DNA from: an uncultured Arthrobacter sp.
GTDB lineage: Bacteria > Actinomycetota > Actinomycetes > Actinomycetales > Micrococcaceae
DNA: 7,627 nucleotides
NCBI GenBank assembly: GCA_937873245.1
Contig: CALMVY010000199.1
Span: 1-7,627, forward strand
Direction: 5' to 3'
How positions within the stretch are numbered: the first letter of the stretch is position 1; the number at the start of each line of letters is the position of its first letter. The translations under genes were made by a program, and so were the position numbers. The notes beneath the pieces were generated by a model. It saw only the letters and a list, made by a program, of their open reading frames with translations, was not told the origin of the DNA and did not search any database. Of this stretch, positions 1 through 6,176 are shown piece after piece.

Positions 1-1094
1 AACTCTGCGAGGAAGAAGCTCTTCCCCTCCAGGAACTGGCGGGCCATGGCCTCGCCGCCGGGCATGTTGGTGTCCGATTCGACCCACATGCCGCCCACGG
101 GGACGAACTGGCCGGTCTTGACCTTCTCCCGGATCCGTCCGAAGAGCTCCGGGTACAACTCCTTGACCCAGGCCAGCTGCTGCGCCGAGGAGCAGGAAAA
201 CACGAAGTCTGAATCCTCGTCCATCAGCGCCACCACGTTGGAGAAGGTGCGGGCGCATTTGCGGATGGTTTCACGGACGGGCCAGAGCCAGGCGGAGTCG
301 ATGTGCGCATGCCCGGTGGCTAGCAGGTGGTGCGCCGAGGCGTAGGCGGGGCGGGCCAGGACACCGGCGAGGGCCTCCCGTCCCGCCGCCGCTGTGCCCG
401 GGACATCCACCGGGTCCATGACGTCCAGCATCCGTTCCAAAGCACGGAGGATTTCGTGGCGGCGGGGCAGTTCGACCGGCAGTTCGTGCATGAGGCCGGT
501 AAGGGTCCAGACGTCCTGCTGCAGCTCCCAGACCGTCTGGTTGAGTTCGGCGATGGCCACCCTGCCGAGCCGGTACTTTGGTTCATCGCCCGAGGTCGCT
601 TTGTCCCCGTACGGGGTGGCCGCGAAGGTCCACCCCTGCGACAGGTCGGGGTTGGCGGCGGCCTCGACGTAGAAATCGACGGACATACCGCTGCCCAGGA
701 GCTTCAGCGGAATGTACTGGTTCCGCGGCGAGATGGCCTTGACGATGGTTCCGTCCGGGCGCCAGGCGATGCCCTCGCACTGGAAGCCCGGAAGGTCGCT
801 GCTGAAGCCGAGATCCACGATGATTTCCACCGATGTGTCCGCCGCCGTGCCCCAGCCGTCCGGCACCTGCCCCTCCAGGCGCAGCCATTTAGTGCTCCAC
901 GGCCGCCCCCAGGCCGAGCCGTGCTCCTGGGGGGTGAACTGCTGCCGTAGGGCCTCCAGGACAGGTACCGGCTCGTCCGCGACGTCCCAGCTGCTCAGTG
1001 TCAACGGAACGCTGCGCGGATAGACCGCGGGGGCGAGGCGTTCGCGAACAAAGCGGTCGAGCCGGACTTCCGTGAGACGACGGTCGTCGTGCAA
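1..1094 (-). CDS. Alpha-mannosidase, glycoside hydrolase family 38 (N-terminal part, runs off left edge)
   Basis: The frame is open from the left edge to the start and gives 364 codons; GH38 enzymes of this type are about 1000 residues, so roughly the first third is present. These enzymes hydrolyse alpha-mannosidic bonds with a catalytic zinc, usually in the cytoplasm in bacteria; no signal peptide is visible. The GH38 signature HAHIDSAWLWPVRET starts near residue 262 and its H264 and D266 are the expected zinc ligands. GGMWVESDTNMPGGEA near residues 334-349 contains D341, the expected catalytic nucleophile. An N-terminal beta-rich domain precedes the catalytic barrel, as in the family. I chose TTG at 1094 because AAGAGG lies six bases upstream and because the protein then begins MHDDRRLTE, the start I recall for actinobacterial relatives. 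An in-frame ATG at 1136 would add 14 residues but has no ribosome binding site. The gene follows fdhD by 105 bases and is probably a separate transcription unit. Substrate specificity cannot be read from this fragment. Confidence 0.93.
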   Translation of the reverse strand, partial: MHDDRRLTEVRLDRFVRERLAPAVYPRSVPLTLSSWDVADEPVPVLEALRQQFTPQEHGSAWGRPWSTKWLRLEGQVPDGWGTAADTSVEIIVDLGFSSDLPGFQCEGIAWRPDGTIVKAISPRNQYIPLKLLGSGMSVDFYVEAAANPDLSQGWTFAATPYGDKATSGDEPKYRLGRVAIAELNQTVWELQQDVWTLTGLMHELPVELPRRHEILRALERMLDVMDPVDVPGTAAAGREALAGVLARPAYASAHHLLATGHAHIDSAWLWPVRETIRKCARTFSNVVALMDEDSDFVFSCSSAQQLAWVKELYPELFGRIREKVKTGQFVPVGGMWVESDTNMPGGEAMARQFLEGKSFFLAE

Positions 1095-1100
1095 TGTGAT

Positions 1101-1106
1101 CCTCTT
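1101..1106 (-). promoter_or_regulatory. Ribosome binding site that sets the alpha-mannosidase start
   Basis: On the minus strand AAGAGG is followed by six bases (ATCACA) and then TTG at 1094. The spacing is ideal, whereas the ATG at 1136 is preceded only by ATCGATTGG. This is the main sequence argument for the TTG start. Confidence 0.6.
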
Positions 1107-1134
1107 AGCGCTGGCGTGGATGACGCTGAAATGC

Positions 1135-1181
1135 ATCCAATCGATGGATATAACTTACTTCGCCGCCGGCCCTCACGCCAA
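1135..1181 (-). promoter_or_regulatory. Candidate promoter with an inverted-repeat operator for the alpha-mannosidase
   Basis: On the minus strand TTGGCG (1176-1181, four of six matches to the -35 consensus) is followed after 18 bases by TAAGTT (1152-1157, TAnnnT type). A predicted transcription start near 1145 would fall inside the inverted repeat ATCCA-N5-TGGAT (1135-1149, centre 1142). An inverted repeat across the start site is a common position for a repressor operator, as seen for sugar-responsive LacI or ROK regulators, but no regulator gene is in the window. TATATC (1147-1152) is an alternative -10. The elements are visible; the function is inferred. Confidence 0.35.
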
Positions 1182-1197
1182 GGAACGTCAGAGCGGG

Positions 1198-1212
1198 CGT
1201 CACCCGGTGACG
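1198..1212. repeat. 15-base palindrome across the fdhD stop codon
   Basis: CGTCACC-C-GGTGACG is a perfect 7+7 palindrome with one central base, covering the last codons and stop of fdhD. In RNA it could fold as a 6-bp hairpin with a three-base loop. A competing stem CACCCG/CGGGTG (1201-1216) overlaps it. No T-run follows, so if it ends transcription it is not a classical terminator. Confidence 0.35.
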
Positions 1213-2072
1213 GGTGCGGGCAGGTCCACCCGGTGGGCGCCCGCATAGACGTTCAACGACGTGCCGCGGCTGAATCCGGCCAGCGTCATGCCGCTGGCCT
1301 CCGCCAGCTCCACGGCAAGGCTCGACGGCGCGCTGACCGCGGCCAGGACGGGAATGCCGGCCAGCGCGGCCTTCTGCACCAGTTCGAACGACGCGCGCCC
1401 TGAGACCTGGAGCACGGTTCCGCGCAGCGGCAGCAGGCCCTCGCGAAGGGCCCACCCCACCACCTTGTCCACGGCATTGTGGCGTCCTACGTCCTCGCGC
1501 AGGCACAGGAGTTCGGCGGAGCCGTCGTCGGCAATCCGGAACAGTCCGGCGGCGTGCACTCCGCCCGTGACGTCGAAGACGGCCTGGGCTTCCCGCAGCT
1601 GGTCCGGAAGAGATGCGAGCGTGGCCACGGGGACCATGAGCGGGTCGGCCGCGGGACTAAAATGCGAGGACTTGTGCACGGCCTCAATGGAATCCGTGCC
1701 GCAGATGCCGCACGAGCTGGAGGTGTAGATGTTACGTCCGGTGTCAGGGCGCACGACGTCTGGTCTGAGCTGGGCTTCCACCACGTTGAACGTCTGGACG
1801 CCGTCCTCGTCTTCCCCGGCGCAGAACCGCAGGGAAACGAGCTGTTCGGCGTTCCAGATGACGCCCTCGGATACGAGGAAGCCCGCCACGAGGTCAAAGT
1901 CGTTCCCGGGGGTCCGCATGGTGACGGAGAAGGACAGGTTGCCGATCCGGATTTCCAGCGGCTCTTCGACGGCGAGCACGTCCTCCCGGTGGCGGACCGG
2001 GAATTCGAGGGCCTGTGGCGATCCGTCCAGGACATATTTGTGCACCTTGCGGCGCTGCGTGACGCGGCCCAT
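1200..2072 (-). CDS. fdhD: FdhD, sulfur carrier/sulfurtransferase for formate dehydrogenase
   Basis: 290 residues, normal length for FdhD. FdhD takes persulfide sulfur from a cysteine desulfurase and transfers it to the bis-MGD cofactor of formate dehydrogenase, a step needed for activity; it acts in the cytoplasm. The N-terminal half has EEPLEIRIG (36-44) and MRTPGNDFDLVAGFLVSEG (52-70), typical of the family. SSSCGICGTDSIEA carries the essential CxxC pair, C121 and C124. Further conserved blocks are TGGVHAAGLF (169-178), LREDVGRHNAVDKVVG (191-206), SGRASFELVQKAALAGIPV (224-242) and GFSRGTSLNVYAG (266-278). The ATG at 2072 is supported by AGGAG (2079-2083) six bases upstream. It is the last gene of the Moco block, 76 bases after moeA. 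No formate dehydrogenase subunit is in the window, so the client is probably encoded elsewhere. Confidence 0.97.
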   Translation of the reverse strand: MGRVTQRRKVHKYVLDGSPQALEFPVRHREDVLAVEEPLEIRIGNLSFSVTMRTPGNDFDLVAGFLVSEGVIWNAEQLVSLRFCAGEDEDGVQTFNVVEAQLRPDVVRPDTGRNIYTSSSCGICGTDSIEAVHKSSHFSPAADPLMVPVATLASLPDQLREAQAVFDVTGGVHAAGLFRIADDGSAELLCLREDVGRHNAVDKVVGWALREGLLPLRGTVLQVSGRASFELVQKAALAGIPVLAAVSAPSSLAVELAEASGMTLAGFSRGTSLNVYAGAHRVDLPAPVTG

Positions 2073-2107
2073 CAGGTACTCCTAACCAACATATTTCCAT
2101 CATGGCA

Positions 2108-2150
2108 AGCGCCCGGCCGGGTGGCCAGCGCGCGTTCAAGACCGGGCGCT
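2108..2150 (-). repeat. Hairpin between moeA and fdhD
   Basis: AGCGCCCGG (2108-2116) and CCGGGCGCT (2142-2150) are perfect 9-base complements separated by 25 bases. In the transcript the 5' arm begins inside the moeA stop codon. No U-run follows, and the fdhD ribosome binding site lies about 25 bases further on. It could be a weak terminator, an RNA-processing or stability element, or a pause site that sets fdhD level. The structure is visible; the role is inferred. Confidence 0.5.
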
Positions 2151-3678
2151 AACCCAGCAGTTCGCTCCAGTCCACGGGGCCGCCGGAACCGGCGGGCTTC
2201 CGGGCGGCACGTTTGGGGGCGGGCTTGTCCCCCGTCGACCTCTGATCCGGGAGGGGCGTTCCCCAGGGAAGGGCGAAGGCCGGGACCGGTTCGCCCAGCT
2301 GCACCCCGTGCGGCGGGACCACCAGCACACCGTCGGCGGCAGCCAGCCCGCGCATCATTCCCGGGCCGGTGTGCTGCGCGGGGGATGCCATCCCGTAGAC
2401 CAGCCGGAAAGGCATCAGCCGGGTCCTGCCGGGGTCCGGGTCGATCGTGGAGCCGCAGGGCACCTCAGTGACAGGCGGCAATGTCCGGTGACCCAGCGCG
2501 GCCAGGAGCGGGGCCCCGATGGTGGAGAGGGCCATCATGGCCGCGAGAGGGTTGCCGGGCAGCCCGATAATAAACCTGCCATCGGGCAGTTCGGCCAGGA
2601 CGGCGGGATGGCCGGGCCGCATGGCGACGCCGTCGATGAGCAACCGTCCGCCCAGCTCGGCGACCGACCGCCGCAGGTGGTCCGTACCGGACCGTCCGGT
2701 GCCGCCCGTGGTGATAACGACGTCGGCGGGCAGCAGCTCGTCGGCGGGCAGCGGGTCAGCGGCCGGAGCCAAGTTCGCGGCGGGTCGCCCGGAAGACCGC
2801 GGGGCAGCGCCCTCCCCGACGCCCTCGCCGGGCTCGGTGTCCTCGAGCGCCGCGAGCCACTCGGCGTAGCTGTCGCCGATTTTCGTTTCGCCGGCACAGA
2901 TTCCCCCGAGCATTTCAACGACGGCCGCAAGCTGGGGACCGAACGTGTCCCGCACCTCCCCGGGCTGTGGGATCCCTGCCGTGACCACCTCGGATCCGGT
3001 GAACACCAGCCGGACCAGCGCTTTGCCCAGGACCGGGAGGGCGTCGTGGCCGGCGAGGGCTGCGAGTGCCAGGTGGGCGGGGTTGAGCAGGGTGCCGCGC
3101 TTGATCAGCACTTCGCCGGCGGCGGCTTCCTCCGCAGCCTTCCGGATGTGTTCGCCGTTCCGCGGCTCACCAGGCTTGGCGGCACCGGCCAGCCGCAGGA
3201 CGGGCAGTCCGTCCTCATCGGCGGCCATCTCGCCGCTTTCACTCCGCAGCACGGCCTTCGCACCGGGAGGGATCAGTCCGCCGGTGGCGATCGGACTCGC
3301 CTGGTGGGGGGCCAGCCGCTGACCGGACTCCGCGAGGATCCAGGGTCCGCTGCCGTTGACGGCCCAGCCGTCCATGGCGGACGAGGCGTAGTGCGGCATG
3401 TCCACGAGCGCTTCCACGTCTCCCGCGAGTTGTCTCCCCAAGGCGTCCCGAAGGGCTACGGGTGCGGCAGGGATGGGAGTCGCGCAGTCGAAGGCGAGCT
3501 GCCAGGCTTCCTGCCAGGTGTGCGCGAGGTGTCGGTGCGGTGCCTCCGCTTCCTCGCCCGGGGCGGTCCCGGCGGCACCGCCCGCAGGGAATGCGTCGGC
3601 GGGGCCTCCACCGGACGTGTCACCGGCATGCTCATTCCCGGCGGCAGCGGCGCTGCCGTGAGGGGGTGCAGGCGTCAT
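2149..3678 (-). CDS. moeA: MoeA, molybdopterin molybdenumtransferase
   Basis: 509 residues, about 100 longer than the usual MoeA of roughly 400. MoeA inserts molybdate into adenylylated molybdopterin to give Moco, in the cytoplasm. Core motifs are in the right order: YASSAMDGWAV (97-107), PRNGEHIRKAAEEAAAGE (172-189), FTGSEVVTAGIPQPGEVRD (226-243), the MoCF-fold signature TTGGTGRSGTDHLRR (323-337), GVAMRPGHPAVLAEL (350-364), GLPGNPLAAMMAL (372-384) and a C-terminal domain near 400-472. The extra length is in three places: a Gly/Ala/Pro-rich N-terminus (1-50), an acidic to Ala/Pro-rich insert (about 281-315) before the MoCF signature, and a basic Pro/Lys/Arg tail (about 473-500). All are probably disordered and not catalytic. 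The ATG overlaps the preceding stop by 4 bases (ATGA). The nearest Shine-Dalgarno-like GGAG is only one base away, so initiation probably depends on coupling to the upstream gene. Confidence 0.95.
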   Translation of the reverse strand: MTPAPPHGSAAAAGNEHAGDTSGGGPADAFPAGGAAGTAPGEEAEAPHRHLAHTWQEAWQLAFDCATPIPAAPVALRDALGRQLAGDVEALVDMPHYASSAMDGWAVNGSGPWILAESGQRLAPHQASPIATGGLIPPGAKAVLRSESGEMAADEDGLPVLRLAGAAKPGEPRNGEHIRKAAEEAAAGEVLIKRGTLLNPAHLALAALAGHDALPVLGKALVRLVFTGSEVVTAGIPQPGEVRDTFGPQLAAVVEMLGGICAGETKIGDSYAEWLAALEDTEPGEGVGEGAAPRSSGRPAANLAPAADPLPADELLPADVVITTGGTGRSGTDHLRRSVAELGGRLLIDGVAMRPGHPAVLAELPDGRFIIGLPGNPLAAMMALSTIGAPLLAALGHRTLPPVTEVPCGSTIDPDPGRTRLMPFRLVYGMASPAQHTGPGMMRGLAAADGVLVVPPHGVQLGEPVPAFALPWGTPLPDQRSTGDKPAPKRAARKPAGSGGPVDWSELLG

Positions 3679-3962
3679 GCTCCGGAGGCTTCGTTGGCTG
3701 CGTAATCCGAGGCAAGTTTGCGGGCCACGCCCATTGCGGCCTGCATCGAGACGGCGTCAGTGGCCTGGCCGGAGCCCGAGGCCAGGCCTGCTGCGAAGCC
3801 GGCAATAAACGTGGTCAAAGGGGCAGCCGGGCGGACCACGGAGTGCGCTGCCACTCCGGCCAGGGCCAGGACCGCGTTCACGTCTACCTCGACGTCTTCC
3901 AGTTCCAGGGCCTGAAGCAGGGCACGGCACCAGTCTTCCAGTGTTTCATCCTGGCTCTTCAC
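3675..3962 (-). CDS. DUF6457 small protein in the molybdenum-cofactor block
   Basis: 95 residues, small, acidic at the N-terminus, Ala-rich and probably helical, with no signal peptide or membrane segment. The recognisable core is VLALAGVAAHSVVRPAAPLTTFIAG (residues 31-55), with its His-x-x-x-Arg-Pro-Ala-Ala-Pro run, preceded by LEDW near residue 8. I recognise this as the DUF6457 type, which as I recall also occurs fused to the C-terminus of MobA-like nucleotidyltransferases in other actinobacteria; no biochemical function is known to me. The GTG at 3962 is chosen because GGAGG lies six bases upstream. A longer frame from ATG 4034 would overlap mobA by 89 bases and lacks that support. It overlaps mobA by 17 bases and moeA by 4. 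A helper role in the MobA or MoeA step is inferred from context only. Confidence 0.82.
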   Translation of the reverse strand: MKSQDETLEDWCRALLQALELEDVEVDVNAVLALAGVAAHSVVRPAAPLTTFIAGFAAGLASGSGQATDAVSMQAAMGVARKLASDYAANEASGA

Positions 3963-4656
3963 CGTTTGCCTCCAAGGTCGAATTCTGCTGGGGATACCCG
4001 GGCCGGATGACTGGCTCTTGACTGTCGCGGCCAAGGCTGCCGGGCGGAACGGTTACCCCTAATGCGGACGCATCCTCCCAGGTATCCACATCATCCGTAG
4101 ACCCCCTGGGGACGTTGACTTCCCGCACCTCCAGACTAGCAAGAAGGGCGAACACCGAGGCGTTTTCGAGTGCGCCGCGCTGCCCGGCTTCAGTAACGCG
4201 CCGTTGTAGCGCGGCCGTGCCATATAAGCCGACAAGGGGTTGGTGCCGCCCGTCAGCGGCCACTGCCATCAGCCCGTCGTCCGGCGGTTCTCCCCCTGCA
4301 GCGTCGAGCAGCGCCCGGACGGCGGCGCCCGCCCCGGGCATATCGCAGGCCAGGACAAGGGTGAACGGCGACGCAGTCCCGTGGCTGCTGTCCGCGCCGC
4401 GGTGCCGTTCGAGGGCGGAGAGCCCCGCCGCGATGGCTGCGGCCGGTCCGGCGAAGGGCGGGTCTTCCCGGCAGCTCAGGACGCCTTCCGGCAGCGTGCC
4501 CGGATCGGGTCCGACGACGGCGACTGCCGCCGCGCCGCTCGCGGCCTGCAGAGCGTGCTCCAGTAGGGTGGCGCCGTCGTGCACCAGCCCAGACTTGGGC
4601 ACTCCTCCCAGCCGGGAGGACCGGCCCCCGGAAAGAATGACAGCATCGAATTCCAC
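3946..4656 (-). CDS. mobA: MobA-like molybdenum cofactor guanylyltransferase / NTP transferase
   Basis: 236 residues with the MobA-type nucleotidyltransferase fold. The family attaches GMP (or CMP in relatives) to molybdopterin, making the dinucleotide cofactor used by formate dehydrogenase and other DMSO-reductase family enzymes. The nucleotide-binding loop LSGGRSSRLGGVPK (8-21) ends in the conserved lysine K21. CREDPPFAGPAAAIAAGL (62-79) follows, then the metal-binding strand LACDMPGAG (102-110), HQPLVGLY (138-145) and DDVDTWEDA (188-196). These fit MobA best, but MocA-like or other NTP-transferase roles cannot be excluded without the substrate-specific loops being tested. Residues after about 200 form a polar, probably disordered tail not typical of short MobA proteins. 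The start is GTG at 4656, with no Shine-Dalgarno sequence, consistent with leaderless translation from the promoter just upstream. Confidence 0.88.
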   Translation of the reverse strand: MEFDAVILSGGRSSRLGGVPKSGLVHDGATLLEHALQAASGAAAVAVVGPDPGTLPEGVLSCREDPPFAGPAAAIAAGLSALERHRGADSSHGTASPFTLVLACDMPGAGAAVRALLDAAGGEPPDDGLMAVAADGRHQPLVGLYGTAALQRRVTEAGQRGALENASVFALLASLEVREVNVPRGSTDDVDTWEDASALGVTVPPGSLGRDSQEPVIRPGYPQQNSTLEANGEEPG

Positions 4657-4662
4657 CGGCCC

Positions 4663-4691
4663 AGCCTAGCGCGGCCGGCACCGAACGTCAG
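4663..4691 (-). promoter_or_regulatory. Promoter giving a leaderless transcript of the Moco block
   Basis: On the minus strand CTGACG (4686-4691) and TAGGCT (4663-4668) are separated by 17 bases, and six bases after the -10 comes the GTG of mobA at 4656. The -35 overlaps the stop codon of the HNH gene. The spacing places the transcription start at or next to the first base of the GTG, matching the absence of a ribosome binding site. Leaderless genes are common in actinobacteria. Inferred from motif matches only. Confidence 0.45.
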
Positions 4692-5188
4692 GCCGCAGAT
4701 TCCGGCAGCAGGAACGGGTCCCAGGCCGGTGTGGGCTTCTCCAGTTCCTTGATCTGCCACGTTGTGCCTTTGGGGGGTGCGGGGCTGAAGCTGAGCTTCC
4801 ACCCCATTTCGCCCGGCGTGTGGTCGCCTTTGGCGTTATTGCACCGCAGGCAGGCTGCAACGAGGTTTTCCCAAGAATCCGCGCCGCCCCTGGATTTGGG
4901 CTGGACATGATCGATGGTGTGGGCCGCCTTGCCACAGTAAGCGCAACGGTGCCCGTCCCGGCGGAGAACTCCGCGGCGGCTGACCGTCGTCAGGGTGTTG
5001 TACCGGGGCCTGATATAGCGATTCAGAAGAATCACCGAGGGCCGGCCAAGGACGTCCTGCGGTCCGACGACGGGATCGTCGCCCTCCGCCACGACACTGG
5101 CCTTTCCAGTCAGCACAAGGACGAGCGCCCGGCGGAAGGTCACAACCGCCAGCGGTTCATATCCAGCATTCAGAACGAGAGTGCGCAT
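4688..5188 (-). CDS. HNH endonuclease-fold protein, conserved actinobacterial type
   Basis: 166 residues. The N-terminal 60 residues, starting MRTLVLNAGYEPLAVV, form a domain I recognise from a widely conserved actinobacterial HNH family. The HNH part is residues 80-121: CAYCGKAAHTIDH supplies C82, C85 and the catalytic D93-H94, and ENLVAACLRCNNAKGD supplies N108, C113, C116, N117 and K120, so both zinc CxxC pairs and the nuclease core look intact. The family has no assigned pathway that I know; a DNA-processing role is inferred from the fold. I chose ATG 5188 over ATG 5194 because AAGAGG lies seven bases upstream of the former and only one base from the latter, and because the family begins MRTLVL. 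No phage or restriction genes are nearby. It may be co-transcribed with mobA, 31 bases downstream. The 162 bases upstream (5189-5350) hold no gene; a TTTACT/TAGCCC pair near 5252-5280 is only a weak promoter candidate. Confidence 0.9.
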   Translation of the reverse strand: MRTLVLNAGYEPLAVVTFRRALVLVLTGKASVVAEGDDPVVGPQDVLGRPSVILLNRYIRPRYNTLTTVSRRGVLRRDGHRCAYCGKAAHTIDHVQPKSRGGADSWENLVAACLRCNNAKGDHTPGEMGWKLSFSPAPPKGTTWQIKELEKPTPAWDPFLLPESAA

Positions 5189-5350
5189 CCGCATACCTCT
5201 TCACGGCCGCACCCGCCAGGGGCACGAGGGCCGGCTGCCCTCTGCATGGTCGGGCTATGGATCGACAAAACAAGAGTAAACACCGAGGTGCCGTTTCACC
5301 GAATCTTTTTTTGCCAGCTGACCGTATCGACTGAAGTTCGCGTTGCGGGA

Positions 5351-5390
5351 ACGCAAAGGACCCCTGCCAAATGGCAGGGGTCCTTTGCGT
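5351..5390. terminator. Perfect 18-bp hairpin terminator after the NlpC/P60 gene
   Basis: ACGCAAAGGACCCCTGCC and its exact complement flank a four-base loop (5369-5372), starting 15 bases after the NlpC stop codon. The GC-rich inner stem followed by TTTGCGTTC fits an intrinsic terminator with a weak U-tract. Because the element is symmetric, it could work in both directions. It separates the hydrolase region from the HNH gene. Confidence 0.88.
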
Positions 5391-5405
5391 AACCGTTTGG
5401 TGCTT

Positions 5406-6176
5406 TTAGCCGCCGACGCGGATGAAGACCGGGCCGGAGCCGACGTTGACGGTGTACAGCACCGTGGTTCCGCCGTTCCAGCCGCCATGGACTGCCATGC
5501 CGTTGCCGACGTAGACGCCGATGTGGGGCGTGCCCATGCCACCATTCTGGTAGTAGGCGAGGTCGCCCGGCTGTGCCTCGGCGGCGCTGACGGTGCGGCC
5601 GAGGGACAGGTAACCTGCCGGCCAGCCGTGGTAGTTGATGCCCGCCGCGGCCAGCGCGTTCGTGACGAGGGCGGTGCAGTCCTGGCCGACGCCGAGCTGG
5701 GCGTAGGCTGCGGAGGCGATCGTGGCGCCCATGCCGCTGGCGACAGCCGGTGCCTTGGTGGCGGCCACGGCAGCGGTGGCCGCGGCGCCGACCTTGGTGC
5801 CGGCGGTCTTCGCGGTGTTGGCCGTGGACGTTTCCTGGACCTTCACTACGGGCTTCGGGGCCTCCACGACGCGAGCCGGAGTAGTGGTGACAGCCGGCTT
5901 CTCGTAGGAGATCGCGATGCTGGAAGCAGCCGAGATGGTCGCGGGGGCGGCCGACTGGACCTCGAGCGTGGAAGCGGACGTTGATTCGCGCTGAACATTG
6001 GCCTCAGCAGCGTTAGCTGCGATACCGCTGGTCAGGACGAGGCCGGAAGCGGCGGCGATGACTGCGGCCTGGCGGCCCATGCCACCGGCGTTGTCTCCGA
6101 CAGCTTTAGCAATAACAGCCAGCGAGTTGGTCTTGGTGACCTCGGCGCGGTGCCGTGCGTTTGCACGAGTAGTCAT
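5406..6176 (-). CDS. Secreted NlpC/P60 (C40) peptidoglycan endopeptidase
   Basis: 256 residues. NlpC/P60 enzymes cleave peptide stems of peptidoglycan, usually the D-Glu to diamino acid bond, outside the cell. The N-terminus has a long basic n-region (1-36), a hydrophobic core (37-55) and a probable cleavage after ANA near residue 56. Residues 57-145 are a Ser/Thr/Ala/Pro/Val-rich linker without a clear fold, and I see no LysM, SH3 or transmembrane anchor. The catalytic domain is 150-256, with cysteine C167 in GQDCTALV, PGDLAYY (203-209), H218 in HIGVYVGNG and a third residue H230 in AVHGGW. The domain is compact and sits at the C-terminal end, as usual. GAGAG (on a GAAAGAGAGAAC stretch) precedes the ATG. 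Transcription and leader are controlled by the elements at 6489-6764, including a c-di-AMP riboswitch, which fits the known link between c-di-AMP and wall turnover in actinobacteria. The natural substrate and timing are unknown. Confidence 0.94.
   Translation of the reverse strand: MTTRANARHRAEVTKTNSLAVIAKAVGDNAGGMGRQAAVIAAASGLVLTSGIAANAAEANVQRESTSASTLEVQSAAPATISAASSIAISYEKPAVTTTPARVVEAPKPVVKVQETSTANTAKTAGTKVGAAATAAVAATKAPAVASGMGATIASAAYAQLGVGQDCTALVTNALAAAGINYHGWPAGYLSLGRTVSAAEAQPGDLAYYQNGGMGTPHIGVYVGNGMAVHGGWNGGTTVLYTVNVGSGPVFIRVGG

Noticed and set aside
1479..2471. A 330-codon plus-strand frame opposite fdhD and the end of moeA
   Set aside because: Its composition is that of a complementary-strand shadow, it crosses the boundary of two real genes, and it has no recognisable motif.
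2308..3705. A 465-codon open frame on the plus strand opposite moeA
   Set aside because: It is the antisense shadow of moeA in high-GC DNA. Its translation shows no recognisable domain, whereas moeA has every family motif.
3963..4034. Longer N-terminus for the DUF6457 protein from ATG 4034
   Set aside because: It would lie wholly within mobA in another frame and lacks a ribosome binding site. GTG 3962 has GGAGG at ideal spacing and gives the expected domain length.
5226..5242. Hairpin GAGGGC/GCCCTC upstream of the HNH gene as a riboswitch or attenuator
   Set aside because: A six-pair stem is expected by chance at this GC content, and no ligand-binding RNA class is recognisable around it.
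5306..5312. Seven-T run as the end of a plus-strand terminator
   Set aside because: Only weak four-base stems (GGTG/CACC) precede it and no plus-strand gene ends there.
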